Program-made: the position numbers and the translations under genes
NCBI GenBank assembly: GCA_031283785.1
Contig: JAITBC010000393.1
Span: 1-15,010 of the forward strand
Length of the DNA stretch: 15,010 bases
Source of the DNA: Tannerella sp.
Lineage (GTDB): Bacteria; Bacteroidota; Bacteroidia; Bacteroidales; Tannerellaceae
Reading direction: 5' to 3'
In this document: positions 7,604-13,820 of the stretch, piece after piece
Position numbering within the stretch: position 1 is the first letter of the stretch
Layout: each line of letters starts with the position of its first letter
Notes under the pieces: model-generated
Told to the model about the DNA's origin: nothing
Databases searched by the model: none
The model's input: only the letters and a program-made list of their open reading frames with translations

Positions 7604-8884
7604 TTACGAGCAACGTATCTTCTGGCCTATTTTCATTATCGTATTCCGGGTTATATTATTCAGTTCGCATAATTTTTCGATACTTACACCATATTTTTCC
7701 GATAACAGATATAATGTGTCGCCTGATTTAATAACGTGATATACCGCTTCGCCGGATACCCCATCCGTTGACGATGTCCGGACGTAGACTTCGTTTGCGG
7801 AAGGTTTCACGTTAGCTGCCGGCGTCTGCGGTTTAACTGCTGCCGGCCGGCTGCTTTGCGTTGCCGGCTGACTGCTTTGCACGGAGGGGGAGGCCTGTAC
7901 GGCATCAGGAGAAACTTCTACCGTTACTTGTTTGGTTCGGAACTGTATGGATTGTCCGATAGAAAGTTTTGATGTTTGCGTAATACCGTTCAGACGGCAC
8001 AATTCTGCGACGGATATTCCGTATTTACGGGCTATATGACTTAGTGTTTCGCCTTTCTTTACCCTGTGTACAGCCAACACATCCTCCGACGTAGAGTAGA
8101 TGTTGCTTTTTCTGCCGTTTATCTTTACGTTATGAAAAACATACTCGTCTTTATAAGGCATTTTGTTTTCAAAATCGATAATTTCTGCCGGATTAATATC
8201 CTTGCCGAGAAAGCGTGTCTCGAAATGAAGATGCGCTCCGCTTGAGCGTCCGGTGCTTCCTCCCAATGCAATTGCTTCACCTGCACGTACGACTTTATTT
8301 CCTTGCACCAAGAATTTGGATAAATGACCATAGACGGTTTCGAGGCCGTTGGGATGACGCAATACAAGATAATAGCCGTAGCCCCTCCGCTCATAACTTT
8401 TAATCCGCACTTTCCCATCGAATGCGGCACGTACCGTATCTCCGACCTGCAATCCCAAATCAATGCCGCGATGCATCCGACGGCGACGCGGCCCGTATTT
8501 TGAAGTGATCCGTATGGTTTCTCTGTCTATCGGCATCACGAACGATACACAGTTAATATTGTATGAATCGGGAAAATCCATGTCCGTGTTCATAAACGGA
8601 TTTACATGTACCGTATCCCAGTTGGAATTATATAATTCATCGGCGGGAAACATCAAGTTTTCGGTTGCTAAAAGCTTGCCGGATTCCCTCAGCCCGGCAA
8701 TTGCCAATTCGTCGGACATGATATTTGCAGAAGTCACACGATTTGCCATAAGCTCGGATATCTGCTTCTGCAAACGTGCGTTCGTTGACGTTTCATCAGC
8801 AGCCTTTTGCTCCTGTCCTTCTACGTTTACAGATACTCCTATTATAAAACTAAAACAAATAAAAAATGTATTCAGTATTCTCAT
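7604..8884 (-). CDS. M23 family metallopeptidase with two LysM domains
   Basis: The start chosen is the ATG at 8884 (426 residues), because it opens directly on a signal peptide (MRILNTFFICF, then a hydrophobic stretch to ~residue 20). An in-frame ATG at 8977 would place 31 extra residues before it. The peptidase domain at ~118-235 has the LytM/M23 zinc site: His138 and Asp142 in MHRGIDL and His220 in GAHLHFE. His187 (VYGHL) and His218 are the other active-site histidines. All are intact, so it should be an active peptidoglycan endopeptidase cutting peptide cross-links. LysM1 (~273-316) and LysM2 (~382-425) flank a Ser/Pro/Gln/Ala-rich linker (~325-365). LysM binds N-acetylglucosamine-containing glycan, so the protein should act on the periplasmic wall. 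In many family members LysM precedes the peptidase; here both LysM domains follow it. It is the first gene of the leftward operon. Confidence 0.93.
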   Translation of the reverse strand: MRILNTFFICFSFIIGVSVNVEGQEQKAADETSTNARLQKQISELMANRVTSANIMSDELAIAGLRESGKLLATENLMFPADELYNSNWDTVHVNPFMNTDMDFPDSYNINCVSFVMPIDRETIRITSKYGPRRRRMHRGIDLGLQVGDTVRAAFDGKVRIKSYERRGYGYYLVLRHPNGLETVYGHLSKFLVQGNKVVRAGEAIALGGSTGRSSGAHLHFETRFLGKDINPAEIIDFENKMPYKDEYVFHNVKINGRKSNIYSTSEDVLAVHRVKKGETLSHIARKYGISVAELCRLNGITQTSKLSIGQSIQFRTKQVTVEVSPDAVQASPSVQSSQPATQSSRPAAVKPQTPAANVKPSANEVYVRTSSTDGVSGEAVYHVIKSGDTLYLLSEKYGVSIEKLCELNNITRNTIMKIGQKIRCS

Positions 8885-8937
8885 ACGTATATTTTTGATA
8901 TTTAACCAAACATTTACCGTCAGTCCGAAATCCGTTG

Positions 8938-8967
8938 CAAAGATTACAAATTCGAATGAAACGGCAA
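8938..8967 (-). promoter_or_regulatory. Candidate promoter for the M23 peptidase operon
   Basis: Read on the minus strand, TTTG (8964-8967) is followed after 18 bp by AATCTTTG (8938-8945). This is close to the Bacteroidota consensus of a TTTG -33 box and a TAnnTTTG -7 box. The predicted transcription start would lie roughly 45-50 bases before the ATG at 8884. One mismatch in the -7 box leaves this unproven. Confidence 0.4.
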
Positions 8968-9092
8968 AGAAAAACATACAAAAAGATGTTGATAATGTTT
9001 AAGATACATCATATGCACATACGCAAATTACTGTATTTCAGCGAATTACATTATTATATGTTTTACAACACAAAAAACGTTGATAAATATCT

Positions 9093-9124
9093 TTTATAAC
9101 AATGTCCGTTTTTGTTTATTTTTG
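9093..9124 (+). promoter_or_regulatory. Candidate promoter for the GSCFA / murF-alr genes
   Basis: TATTTTTG at 9117-9124 matches the Bacteroidota -7 element TAnnTTTG exactly. A degenerate -33 box (TTTA, 9093-9096) lies about 20 bp upstream. Transcription would begin near 9130, giving a leader of about 30 nt before the ATG at 9163. The rest of 8885-9162 is AT-rich; I see no gene or strong operator in it. Confidence 0.5.
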
Positions 9125-9148
9125 CGTCGTCACAGCATAGAATAGTAT

Positions 9149-9170
9149 TAAATGATAAGTAAATGATAAG
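9149..9170 (+). repeat. Perfect 11-bp tandem duplication over the GSCFA start codon, creating a mini-ORF
   Basis: TAAATGATAAG occurs twice head-to-tail (9149-9159 and 9160-9170). Each copy has an ATG. The first ATG (9152) reads ATG ATA AGT AAA TGA, a four-codon ORF whose TGA (9164-9166) overlaps the real start codon (9163-9165) as ATGA. That arrangement could allow translational coupling or could reduce initiation at the real start. Confidence 0.8.
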
Positions 9171-10164
9171 TTATTGCACATATATAAAAATACCGGAATC
9201 GCCTTTTAAGATAACATACGGTGACAGCGCCCTGTTTATCGGTTCTTGTTTTGCCTGTAACATAGGTGATAAGATGTCGGAATACCGGTTCAATGTCGGG
9301 ATTAATCCGTTTGGCGTTTTATACAACCCGTTGTCCGTATCTTCCGCGTGCCGGCATATGCTAAATCCGAAACCGTTCACCGAAGATGATTTATTTTTTT
9401 ATAATGGGATGTATCACAGTTTTGCGCATCACGGACGATTCTCGGATGTGTCGGCCGATAAGTGTCTTTCGGGGCTTAACGAAGCGTTGAGACGGGCGGC
9501 GGTGCAGATACGCAACACCTCCTGCTTAATCGTCACGTTCGGCACGGCTTATGTTTATCGTCATAAAAGCGGCGTTGTGGCAGCTAATTGCCATAAACTT
9601 CCCGAATCGGATTTTATCCGTGAACGTCTTTCGGTAAACGATATTACAGGCGACTGGTCTGCCTTGCTGAATGAACTGCGAGACGGGAATCCCTTACTGA
9701 AAATAATATTTACCGTCAGTCCGATTCGTCACCGGAAAGACGGGGCGCACCTTAACCAGATAAGCAAATCCACCCTGCTGTTAGCGGAGCAGGCGCTGGC
9801 GGAACAATATCCCGGACAGGTACTGTACTTCCCGGCCTACGAATTAATGATGGACGAGCTACGCGATTACAGGTTTTATGCCGAAGACATGATCCATCCG
9901 TCCTCCCAAGCAATTCATTACATATGGGAAAGATTTTGCGATACCTGTATGGATCGAAAAACACTATCCTCCATGAAAGAAGTAGAAGAAATAAATAAAC
10001 GGCTGAATCACAGACCTTTGACAAATAACGATGAAGCTTATAAGCAATTTTTAACGCAAACATTGTTAAAAATCAAGCAACTACGGAATAAAAAACCATA
10101 TATTTGTATGGCAAAAGAAGAAAGAGAAGTAGAGGATAGATTAAAAAACGACTACGGCGAATGA
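9163..10164 (+). CDS. GSCFA domain-containing protein
   Basis: This encodes 333 residues. The family's name-giving motif is present as GSCFA at 27-31, followed by INPFGVLYNP (47-56), TFGTAYVYRH (125-134), TVSPIRHRKDG (184-194) and a C-terminal EDMIHPS (241-247). The GSC near the N-terminus and the DxxH (Asp242, His245) near the C-terminus mirror the Ser and Asp-His of SGNH/GDSL-type esterases, to which GSCFA proteins are thought to be related. An acyl- or polysaccharide-esterase role is therefore plausible but unproven. No signal peptide or membrane span is evident, suggesting a cytoplasmic protein. The last ~60 residues are a charged helical tail. It lies 101 bp upstream of murF-alr on the same strand with no clear promoter between, as I recall in other Bacteroidales, which hints at a cell-wall or glycan connection. 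Confidence 0.9.
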   Translation: MISYCTYIKIPESPFKITYGDSALFIGSCFACNIGDKMSEYRFNVGINPFGVLYNPLSVSSACRHMLNPKPFTEDDLFFYNGMYHSFAHHGRFSDVSADKCLSGLNEALRRAAVQIRNTSCLIVTFGTAYVYRHKSGVVAANCHKLPESDFIRERLSVNDITGDWSALLNELRDGNPLLKIIFTVSPIRHRKDGAHLNQISKSTLLLAEQALAEQYPGQVLYFPAYELMMDELRDYRFYAEDMIHPSSQAIHYIWERFCDTCMDRKTLSSMKEVEEINKRLNHRPLTNNDEAYKQFLTQTLLKIKQLRNKKPYICMAKEEREVEDRLKNDYGE

Positions 10165-10186
10165 ACTGTATTACTATTGAAGTAAA

Positions 10187-10205
10187 CGATCCCTGTCGTG
10201 GATCG
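10187..10205 (+). other. Small hairpin between GSCFA gene and murF-alr
   Basis: CGATCC (10187-10192) and GGATCG (10200-10205) form a 6-bp stem with a 7-nt loop. No T-run follows, so it is not a convincing terminator. It might be a transcript-processing or pausing structure, or chance. Confidence 0.3.
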
Positions 10206-10265
10206 AAGCAATTGAGTTTTACCGGTAGCGAATCATCAAAATAAACTGTAACAACATCTAAACAA

Positions 10266-12740
10266 ATGAACTATTCTGTTAAAGAAATAGCGGATATTAT
10301 CGGAGCCGAATATAATTCGATATGCGATGGGATTATTTCTCATCTGCTGACCGACAGCAGGGCACTTTCGTTTCCCGAAATGAGTTTATTTTTCGCTATT
10401 AAAACAAAAACAAACGACGGACATAAATATGTCGATAACTTATATCGCTTGGGCGTAAGGAACTTTGTCGTTACCGACGAATATCCGGAATGGCGTCAAA
10501 TGGCGGATACAAATTTTATGTTCGTGAAAAACGTTACGCACGCATTACAAAAATTGGCGGCTCACCACCGGAAACGCTTTTCCATACCTGTTATCGGGAT
10601 AACGGGCAGTAACGGCAAGACGATTGTCAAGGAACTTCTGTACCAGCTTATGCGTACGGACTTTAACATCGTACGCTCTCCGCGCAGTTATAATTCGCAG
10701 ATTGGCGTACCGCTTTCCGTTTGGGAGATGAACGGGCTGCATACGCTTGCCGTCTTTGAAGCCGGGATTTCAAAACCGGATGAAATGGATATGTTACGCC
10801 CCATGATTCTGCCGACGATAGGCCTTATTACAAACATAGGCGAAGCGCATCAGGAGAATTTCGTATCCGCAAAAGAAAAATGTATGGAAAAACTGTCGCT
10901 TTTCATTGACAGCGACGTCATCCTCTACAATGCCGACGACAAACTGATAGAGAACGCTTTAGATGCAATGTGCCTCTCGTATAAATCAATCGGATGGAGC
11001 CGAAAAGATACCGATGCCGCGTTATTTGTTAATTCCATTGAAAAAGGCGAAACCTCAACAAAATTACGTTGTACAACGATGGGTATTGCCCATGAATATA
11101 CCGTCCCCTTCGTCGACGACGCTTTTATTGAAGACATCATCCACTGTATGGCCGTAATGTTTTACCTGTGTCCGGCAGGTATCATAAGTAAAGATGACGT
11201 TTTCGCATCGCTTGAACCGGTCGCCATGCGCCTTGAAGTAAAAGACGGGATAAACGGTTGCCGGCTTATTAACGATACGTATAATTCCGACATTAACTCG
11301 CTGCTTGTCGCGCTCGATTTCCAGCAGAGTCGCCGCGCGGATAAGGAACTGAAAAATACGGTTATACTCTCCGACATTTTACAGTCGGGAATGACGCTCA
11401 AATCGCTGTATGGCAAAGTGGCGGAACTTCTCAGCAGGAAAAAAGTCGACCGTCTGACAGGCATCGGACCCGGCATCAGCGAATACGGGCACCTGTTTAA
11501 AAATATGGAAACGGCATTTTATAATTCCACGTCCGAGTTTATTCTTGCGTTCAGGCACAACATGTTTCGCGACGAAATCATCCTGCTGAAAGGCTCACGT
11601 TCGTTTCATTTCGAAAACATTACGACACTGCTTGAGAAGAAAGTGCACGAAACCGTCCTTGAAGTCAATCTTGACGCCATCATCCATAATTTCAACCATT
11701 ATCGTTCGCGCCTTCATCACGGGACAAAAATGGTCTGCATGGTGAAGGCATTCGGCTACGGCGTCGGTTCGTATGAACCGGCGAAGACTTTACAGGAACG
11801 CCGTTGCGATTATTTAGCCGTTGCCGTTGCCGACGAAGGCAAGGATTTGCGCAAAGAAGGCATCTCTATCCCTGTAATAGTGATGAACCCTGAACTTAGC
11901 AGTTTCCCGCTGCTATTTGACTGCATGCTTGAGCCGGAAGTATATAATTTTCGATTACTGGACGCATTGATAAAAGAAACTGTGCACCGCGGCGTCACGT
12001 CGTTTCCCATCCATCTGAAGATAGACACCGGCATGCATCGCCTGGGATTCGAGCCGGAAGATATCCCGGAAATATGCCGCCGCTTAACGATGCAGAACGG
12101 CCTGTACGTACGTTCCGTCTTTTCGCATCTTGCCGGAAGCGATTCGCCCGAATTTGACGATTTCACAAGAAAACAGTTTGATATCTACTCCGAAGCTGCA
12201 TCAGCACTCGAAGAAAGACTGGGTTACACCGTCCTGAAACATATACTGAACTCTGCAGGAATCGAACGATTTCCCGAATTTCAGGCAGACATGGTACGCC
12301 TCGGCATTTCCCTGTACGGGGTGAGCGTATCCGGGATATCGAAAGACCTGCAATGCGTATGTTCGCTTAAGACCATTATCCTGCAACTACGGAATATCCC
12401 ACGGGGAGACTCCGTGGGATACGGACGTAAAACGTATCTTGAACGTGATTCACGGATCGCCGTTATACCTGTCGGCTATGCTGATGGCCTGGACCGTCGC
12501 CTGGGCAACGGGGTCGGAGAGGTGCTCGTCAAGGGAAAACGCTGTCCCATTGCCGGGAATATTTGCATGGATGCCTGTATGATAGACGTCACGGATGTGG
12601 ATGTGAACGAAGGCGATCCGGTAATCATCTTCAACGACGAACTGACGGTCGACGAACTTGCCTATAAAATCGGAACAATCCCCTACGAGATATTGACCGC
12701 GATCTCCCCCCGCGTCAAACGCGTGTACTATCGCGAATAG
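10266..12740 (+). CDS. Bifunctional UDP-MurNAc-tripeptide:D-Ala-D-Ala ligase / alanine racemase (MurF-Alr fusion)
   Basis: The 824 residues are two enzymes fused. Residues ~1-455 are MurF, the ATP-dependent ligase that adds D-Ala-D-Ala to UDP-MurNAc-tripeptide. The Mur-ligase P-loop is GITGSNGKT (111-119), with EAGISKPDEM (165-174), ITNIGEAHQENF (188-199) and NDTYNSD (336-342, substrate and nucleotide contacts) following. Residues ~463-824 are alanine racemase, a fold-III PLP enzyme making D-alanine. The Schiff-base lysine is Lys494 in MVKAFGYG, the second catalytic base is Tyr719 in DSVGYGRK, and the family ending SPRVKRVY is present. The common KANAYGHG signature is altered to KAFGYGVG, a form I recall from Bacteroidota fusions. 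The fusion is known in this phylum and would couple D-Ala formation to its use in the cytoplasm. It starts 101 bp after the GSCFA gene. Its last codons and stop are repeated downstream. Confidence 0.95.
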   Translation: MNYSVKEIADIIGAEYNSICDGIISHLLTDSRALSFPEMSLFFAIKTKTNDGHKYVDNLYRLGVRNFVVTDEYPEWRQMADTNFMFVKNVTHALQKLAAHHRKRFSIPVIGITGSNGKTIVKELLYQLMRTDFNIVRSPRSYNSQIGVPLSVWEMNGLHTLAVFEAGISKPDEMDMLRPMILPTIGLITNIGEAHQENFVSAKEKCMEKLSLFIDSDVILYNADDKLIENALDAMCLSYKSIGWSRKDTDAALFVNSIEKGETSTKLRCTTMGIAHEYTVPFVDDAFIEDIIHCMAVMFYLCPAGIISKDDVFASLEPVAMRLEVKDGINGCRLINDTYNSDINSLLVALDFQQSRRADKELKNTVILSDILQSGMTLKSLYGKVAELLSRKKVDRLTGIGPGISEYGHLFKNMETAFYNSTSEFILAFRHNMFRDEIILLKGSRSFHFENITTLLEKKVHETVLEVNLDAIIHNFNHYRSRLHHGTKMVCMVKAFGYGVGSYEPAKTLQERRCDYLAVAVADEGKDLRKEGISIPVIVMNPELSSFPLLFDCMLEPEVYNFRLLDALIKETVHRGVTSFPIHLKIDTGMHRLGFEPEDIPEICRRLTMQNGLYVRSVFSHLAGSDSPEFDDFTRKQFDIYSEAASALEERLGYTVLKHILNSAGIERFPEFQADMVRLGISLYGVSVSGISKDLQCVCSLKTIILQLRNIPRGDSVGYGRKTYLERDSRIAVIPVGYADGLDRRLGNGVGEVLVKGKRCPIAGNICMDACMIDVTDVDVNEGDPVIIFNDELTVDELAYKIGTIPYEILTAISPRVKRVYYRE

Positions 12741-12809
12741 CCGGCGCTACACAGTGGCCTCCAGCTGCCATACACAGACGATGTGTAACTATCGCGAATA
12801 GCCGGCGCT
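12727..12809 (+). repeat. 22-bp direct repeat duplicating the 3' end and stop codon of murF-alr
   Basis: The 22 bases at 12727-12748 (last codons, TAG stop and 8 bases beyond; core ATCGCGAATAGCCGG) recur perfectly at 12788-12809. Weaker similarity extends about 10 bases upstream with single-base gaps. The 39-bp spacer contains its own hairpin, TACACA (12771-12776) and TGTGTA (12782-12787), and a second TACACAG copy at 12748-12754. The offset is 61 bp, so the copy is out of frame. A short insertion flanked by the repeat, or a slipped partial duplication, would both explain it. Confidence 0.9.
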
Positions 12810-12816
12810 CCCCCTC

Positions 12817-12842
12817 TTCACGGGGATTAACCGGTGAATTTT
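12817..12842 (+). terminator. Possible intrinsic terminator after murF-alr
   Basis: TTCAC (12817-12821) pairs with GTGAA (12834-12838). A mismatch and two more G-C pairs close a GATTAA loop, and TTTT (12839-12842) follows at once. An alternative hairpin uses TCCCC (12809-12813) and GGGGA (12822-12826). The T-run is short, so strength is uncertain. Confidence 0.35.
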
Positions 12843-12886
12843 CGACGAAAAACGGTATGAATGGATGATTTTCCATTCTTTTTTCT

Positions 12887-12894
12887 TAATTTTG
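12887..12894 (+). promoter_or_regulatory. -7 promoter element for the YciO/Sua5-family gene
   Basis: TAATTTTG matches the Bacteroidota TAnnTTTG element exactly and lies 27 bp before the ATG at 12922, implying a leader of ~20 nt. No clear TTTG -33 box sits about 19 bp upstream; the region there reads ATGGATG. Confidence 0.5.
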
Positions 12895-12921
12895 CCGGCG
12901 GATTATTCAAAATAACACGCT

Positions 12922-13530
12922 ATGTTACTCAGGATTTATCCGGAAAATCCTAACCCAAAGGATATCCGAAAAGTTGTCAATGTGTTGCAGGACGGTGGTT
13001 TGGCGATTTACCCTACCGACACGATGTATGCCATCGGCTGCAATGCGTTGAATGTGCGTGCTGTCGAACAAATATGTAAGATGAAAGGCGTAAACCCGCA
13101 AAAAAGTAACCTTTCCATTATCTGTTACGACCTTTCGGATATAAGCGGGCACGCAAAGGTCAGCAATACCGTGTTCAAACTGATACGCGACTACCTGCCG
13201 GGACCTTATACCTTTATTTTACCGGCCGGCAATAACCTGCCCCAAATATATAAAAAAAGGAAGGAAGTCGGTATCCGCATGCCGGACAACCCCATCATTC
13301 ACGAGATATGCAAGGAATTAGGGCATCCCGTAATGACCATGTCCGTCCATTACGATCCGGAAGAACCGGAATATGCTACCGACCCGGAATTGATATACGA
13401 ACGGTATGGCCGGGAAGTAGACATTGTTATCGACGGGGGATACGGGGATATTGAAGGATCGACGGTCATTAACTGCACGGCGGAACCTTTTGAAATAACC
13501 CGGAGGGGAAAAGGGCGGATTGAGTTATAA
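12922..13530 (+). CDS. YciO/Sua5/TsaC family protein (annotated as threonylcarbamoyl-AMP synthase family)
   Basis: This encodes 202 residues with the YrdC-type fold and no targeting signal, so it is cytoplasmic. The nucleotide-binding motif is IYPTDTMYAIGCNA at 29-42, followed by KMKGVNPQKSNLSIICYDLS (53-72), LPGPYTFILPA (92-102), VGIRMPDNPI (116-125), VMTMSV (137-142) and GSTVINC (179-185). TsaC/Sua5 enzymes make threonylcarbamoyl-AMP from threonine, bicarbonate and ATP for the t6A37 tRNA modification. From memory, the KMKG...NLSIICYDLSDIS segment and the DIVIDGGYG near the C-terminus look closer to E. coli YciO than to TsaC, where a KxR motif is conserved; here the Arg position is Lys55. 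YciO is a paralogue that reportedly does not replace TsaC, so the t6A assignment is tentative. It has its own promoter element. The gene ends in tandem stops, TAATAA, and its last codons are echoed 72 bp downstream. Confidence 0.88.
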   Translation: MLLRIYPENPNPKDIRKVVNVLQDGGLAIYPTDTMYAIGCNALNVRAVEQICKMKGVNPQKSNLSIICYDLSDISGHAKVSNTVFKLIRDYLPGPYTFILPAGNNLPQIYKKRKEVGIRMPDNPIIHEICKELGHPVMTMSVHYDPEEPEYATDPELIYERYGREVDIVIDGGYGDIEGSTVINCTAEPFEITRRGKGRIEL

Positions 13531-13616
13531 TAACCAGTACCGCGCAGATACGCTGACGGGCAATATATTCGCAGATTCTCGCAGGCGAGGACTGAGTTAT
13601 AATAACGGTAACCGCG
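13521..13616 (+). repeat. Direct repeat duplicating the 3' end of the YciO/Sua5 gene
   Basis: TGAGTTATAATAAC occurs at 13521-13534 and 13593-13606, exactly 72 bp apart. The following ten bases are similar (CAGTACCGCG against GGTAACCGCG). The first copy holds the last codons (GAG TTA) and the tandem stops. The second copy preserves the same codons and stops in the same frame. Confidence 0.85.
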
Positions 13617-13747
13617 GAAATCTTGCCCGTGCCGGGATTATATTATTTCTCCACCATAAGCTTTCAAATAAACAGGTCACAACAAAAGCCCCGTTGACCT
13701 CCGCGTAAGTGACGTCTGACGGTGGCGGCATGTGTATACCCCCACAT
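13556..13747. other. Structured gene-free stretch with several inverted repeats
   Basis: No gene is visible in 13531-13820. Inverted-repeat pairs are ACGGGCAA (13556-13563) with TTGCCCGT (13623-13630), enclosing the echoed gene end; CTCGC (13578-13582) with GCGAG (13585-13589); AGGTCA (13674-13679) with TGACCT (13695-13700); and ATGTG (13730-13734) with CACAT (13743-13747). A small RNA, a decayed repeat element or an unstructured trailer are all possible. No promoter of the TAnnTTTG form was found here. Confidence 0.35.
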
Positions 13748-13754
13748 TAATATA

Positions 13755-13796
13755 GGAAACAGGAGGAAAACTCAATTGAATTCTCCTCCTGTTTTC
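13755..13796. terminator. Strong bidirectional intrinsic terminator
   Basis: AAACAGGAGGA (13757-13767) is the exact reverse complement of TCCTCCTGTTT (13784-13794). The stem extends outwards with a G-T wobble and a G-C pair. The 16-nt loop can form a small inner stem around CAATTG. The GC-rich stem carries T-runs on its exit side on both strands. It lies between convergent genes and can end both the YciO/Sua5 transcript and, 24 bp past its stop, the T9SS-cargo transcript. Confidence 0.85.
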
Positions 13797-13820
13797 ATTC
13801 TTAGTTGCTTTACTTTATAA

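Noticed and set aside
8986..9013. GATGT...ACATC inverted repeat in the divergent intergenic region as an operator
   Set aside because: The arms are only 5 bp in AT-rich DNA, and its position does not overlap either promoter candidate.
12727..12809. Remnant CRISPR or two-repeat array
   Set aside because: There are only two repeats, the first contains coding sequence and a stop codon, and no cas gene is nearby.
13520..13708. Open frame of 62 codons with a repeated SYNN motif after the YciO/Sua5 gene
   Set aside because: The SYNN repeat is just the out-of-frame reading of the duplicated gene end; the start overlaps the upstream stop region and the composition is not protein-like.
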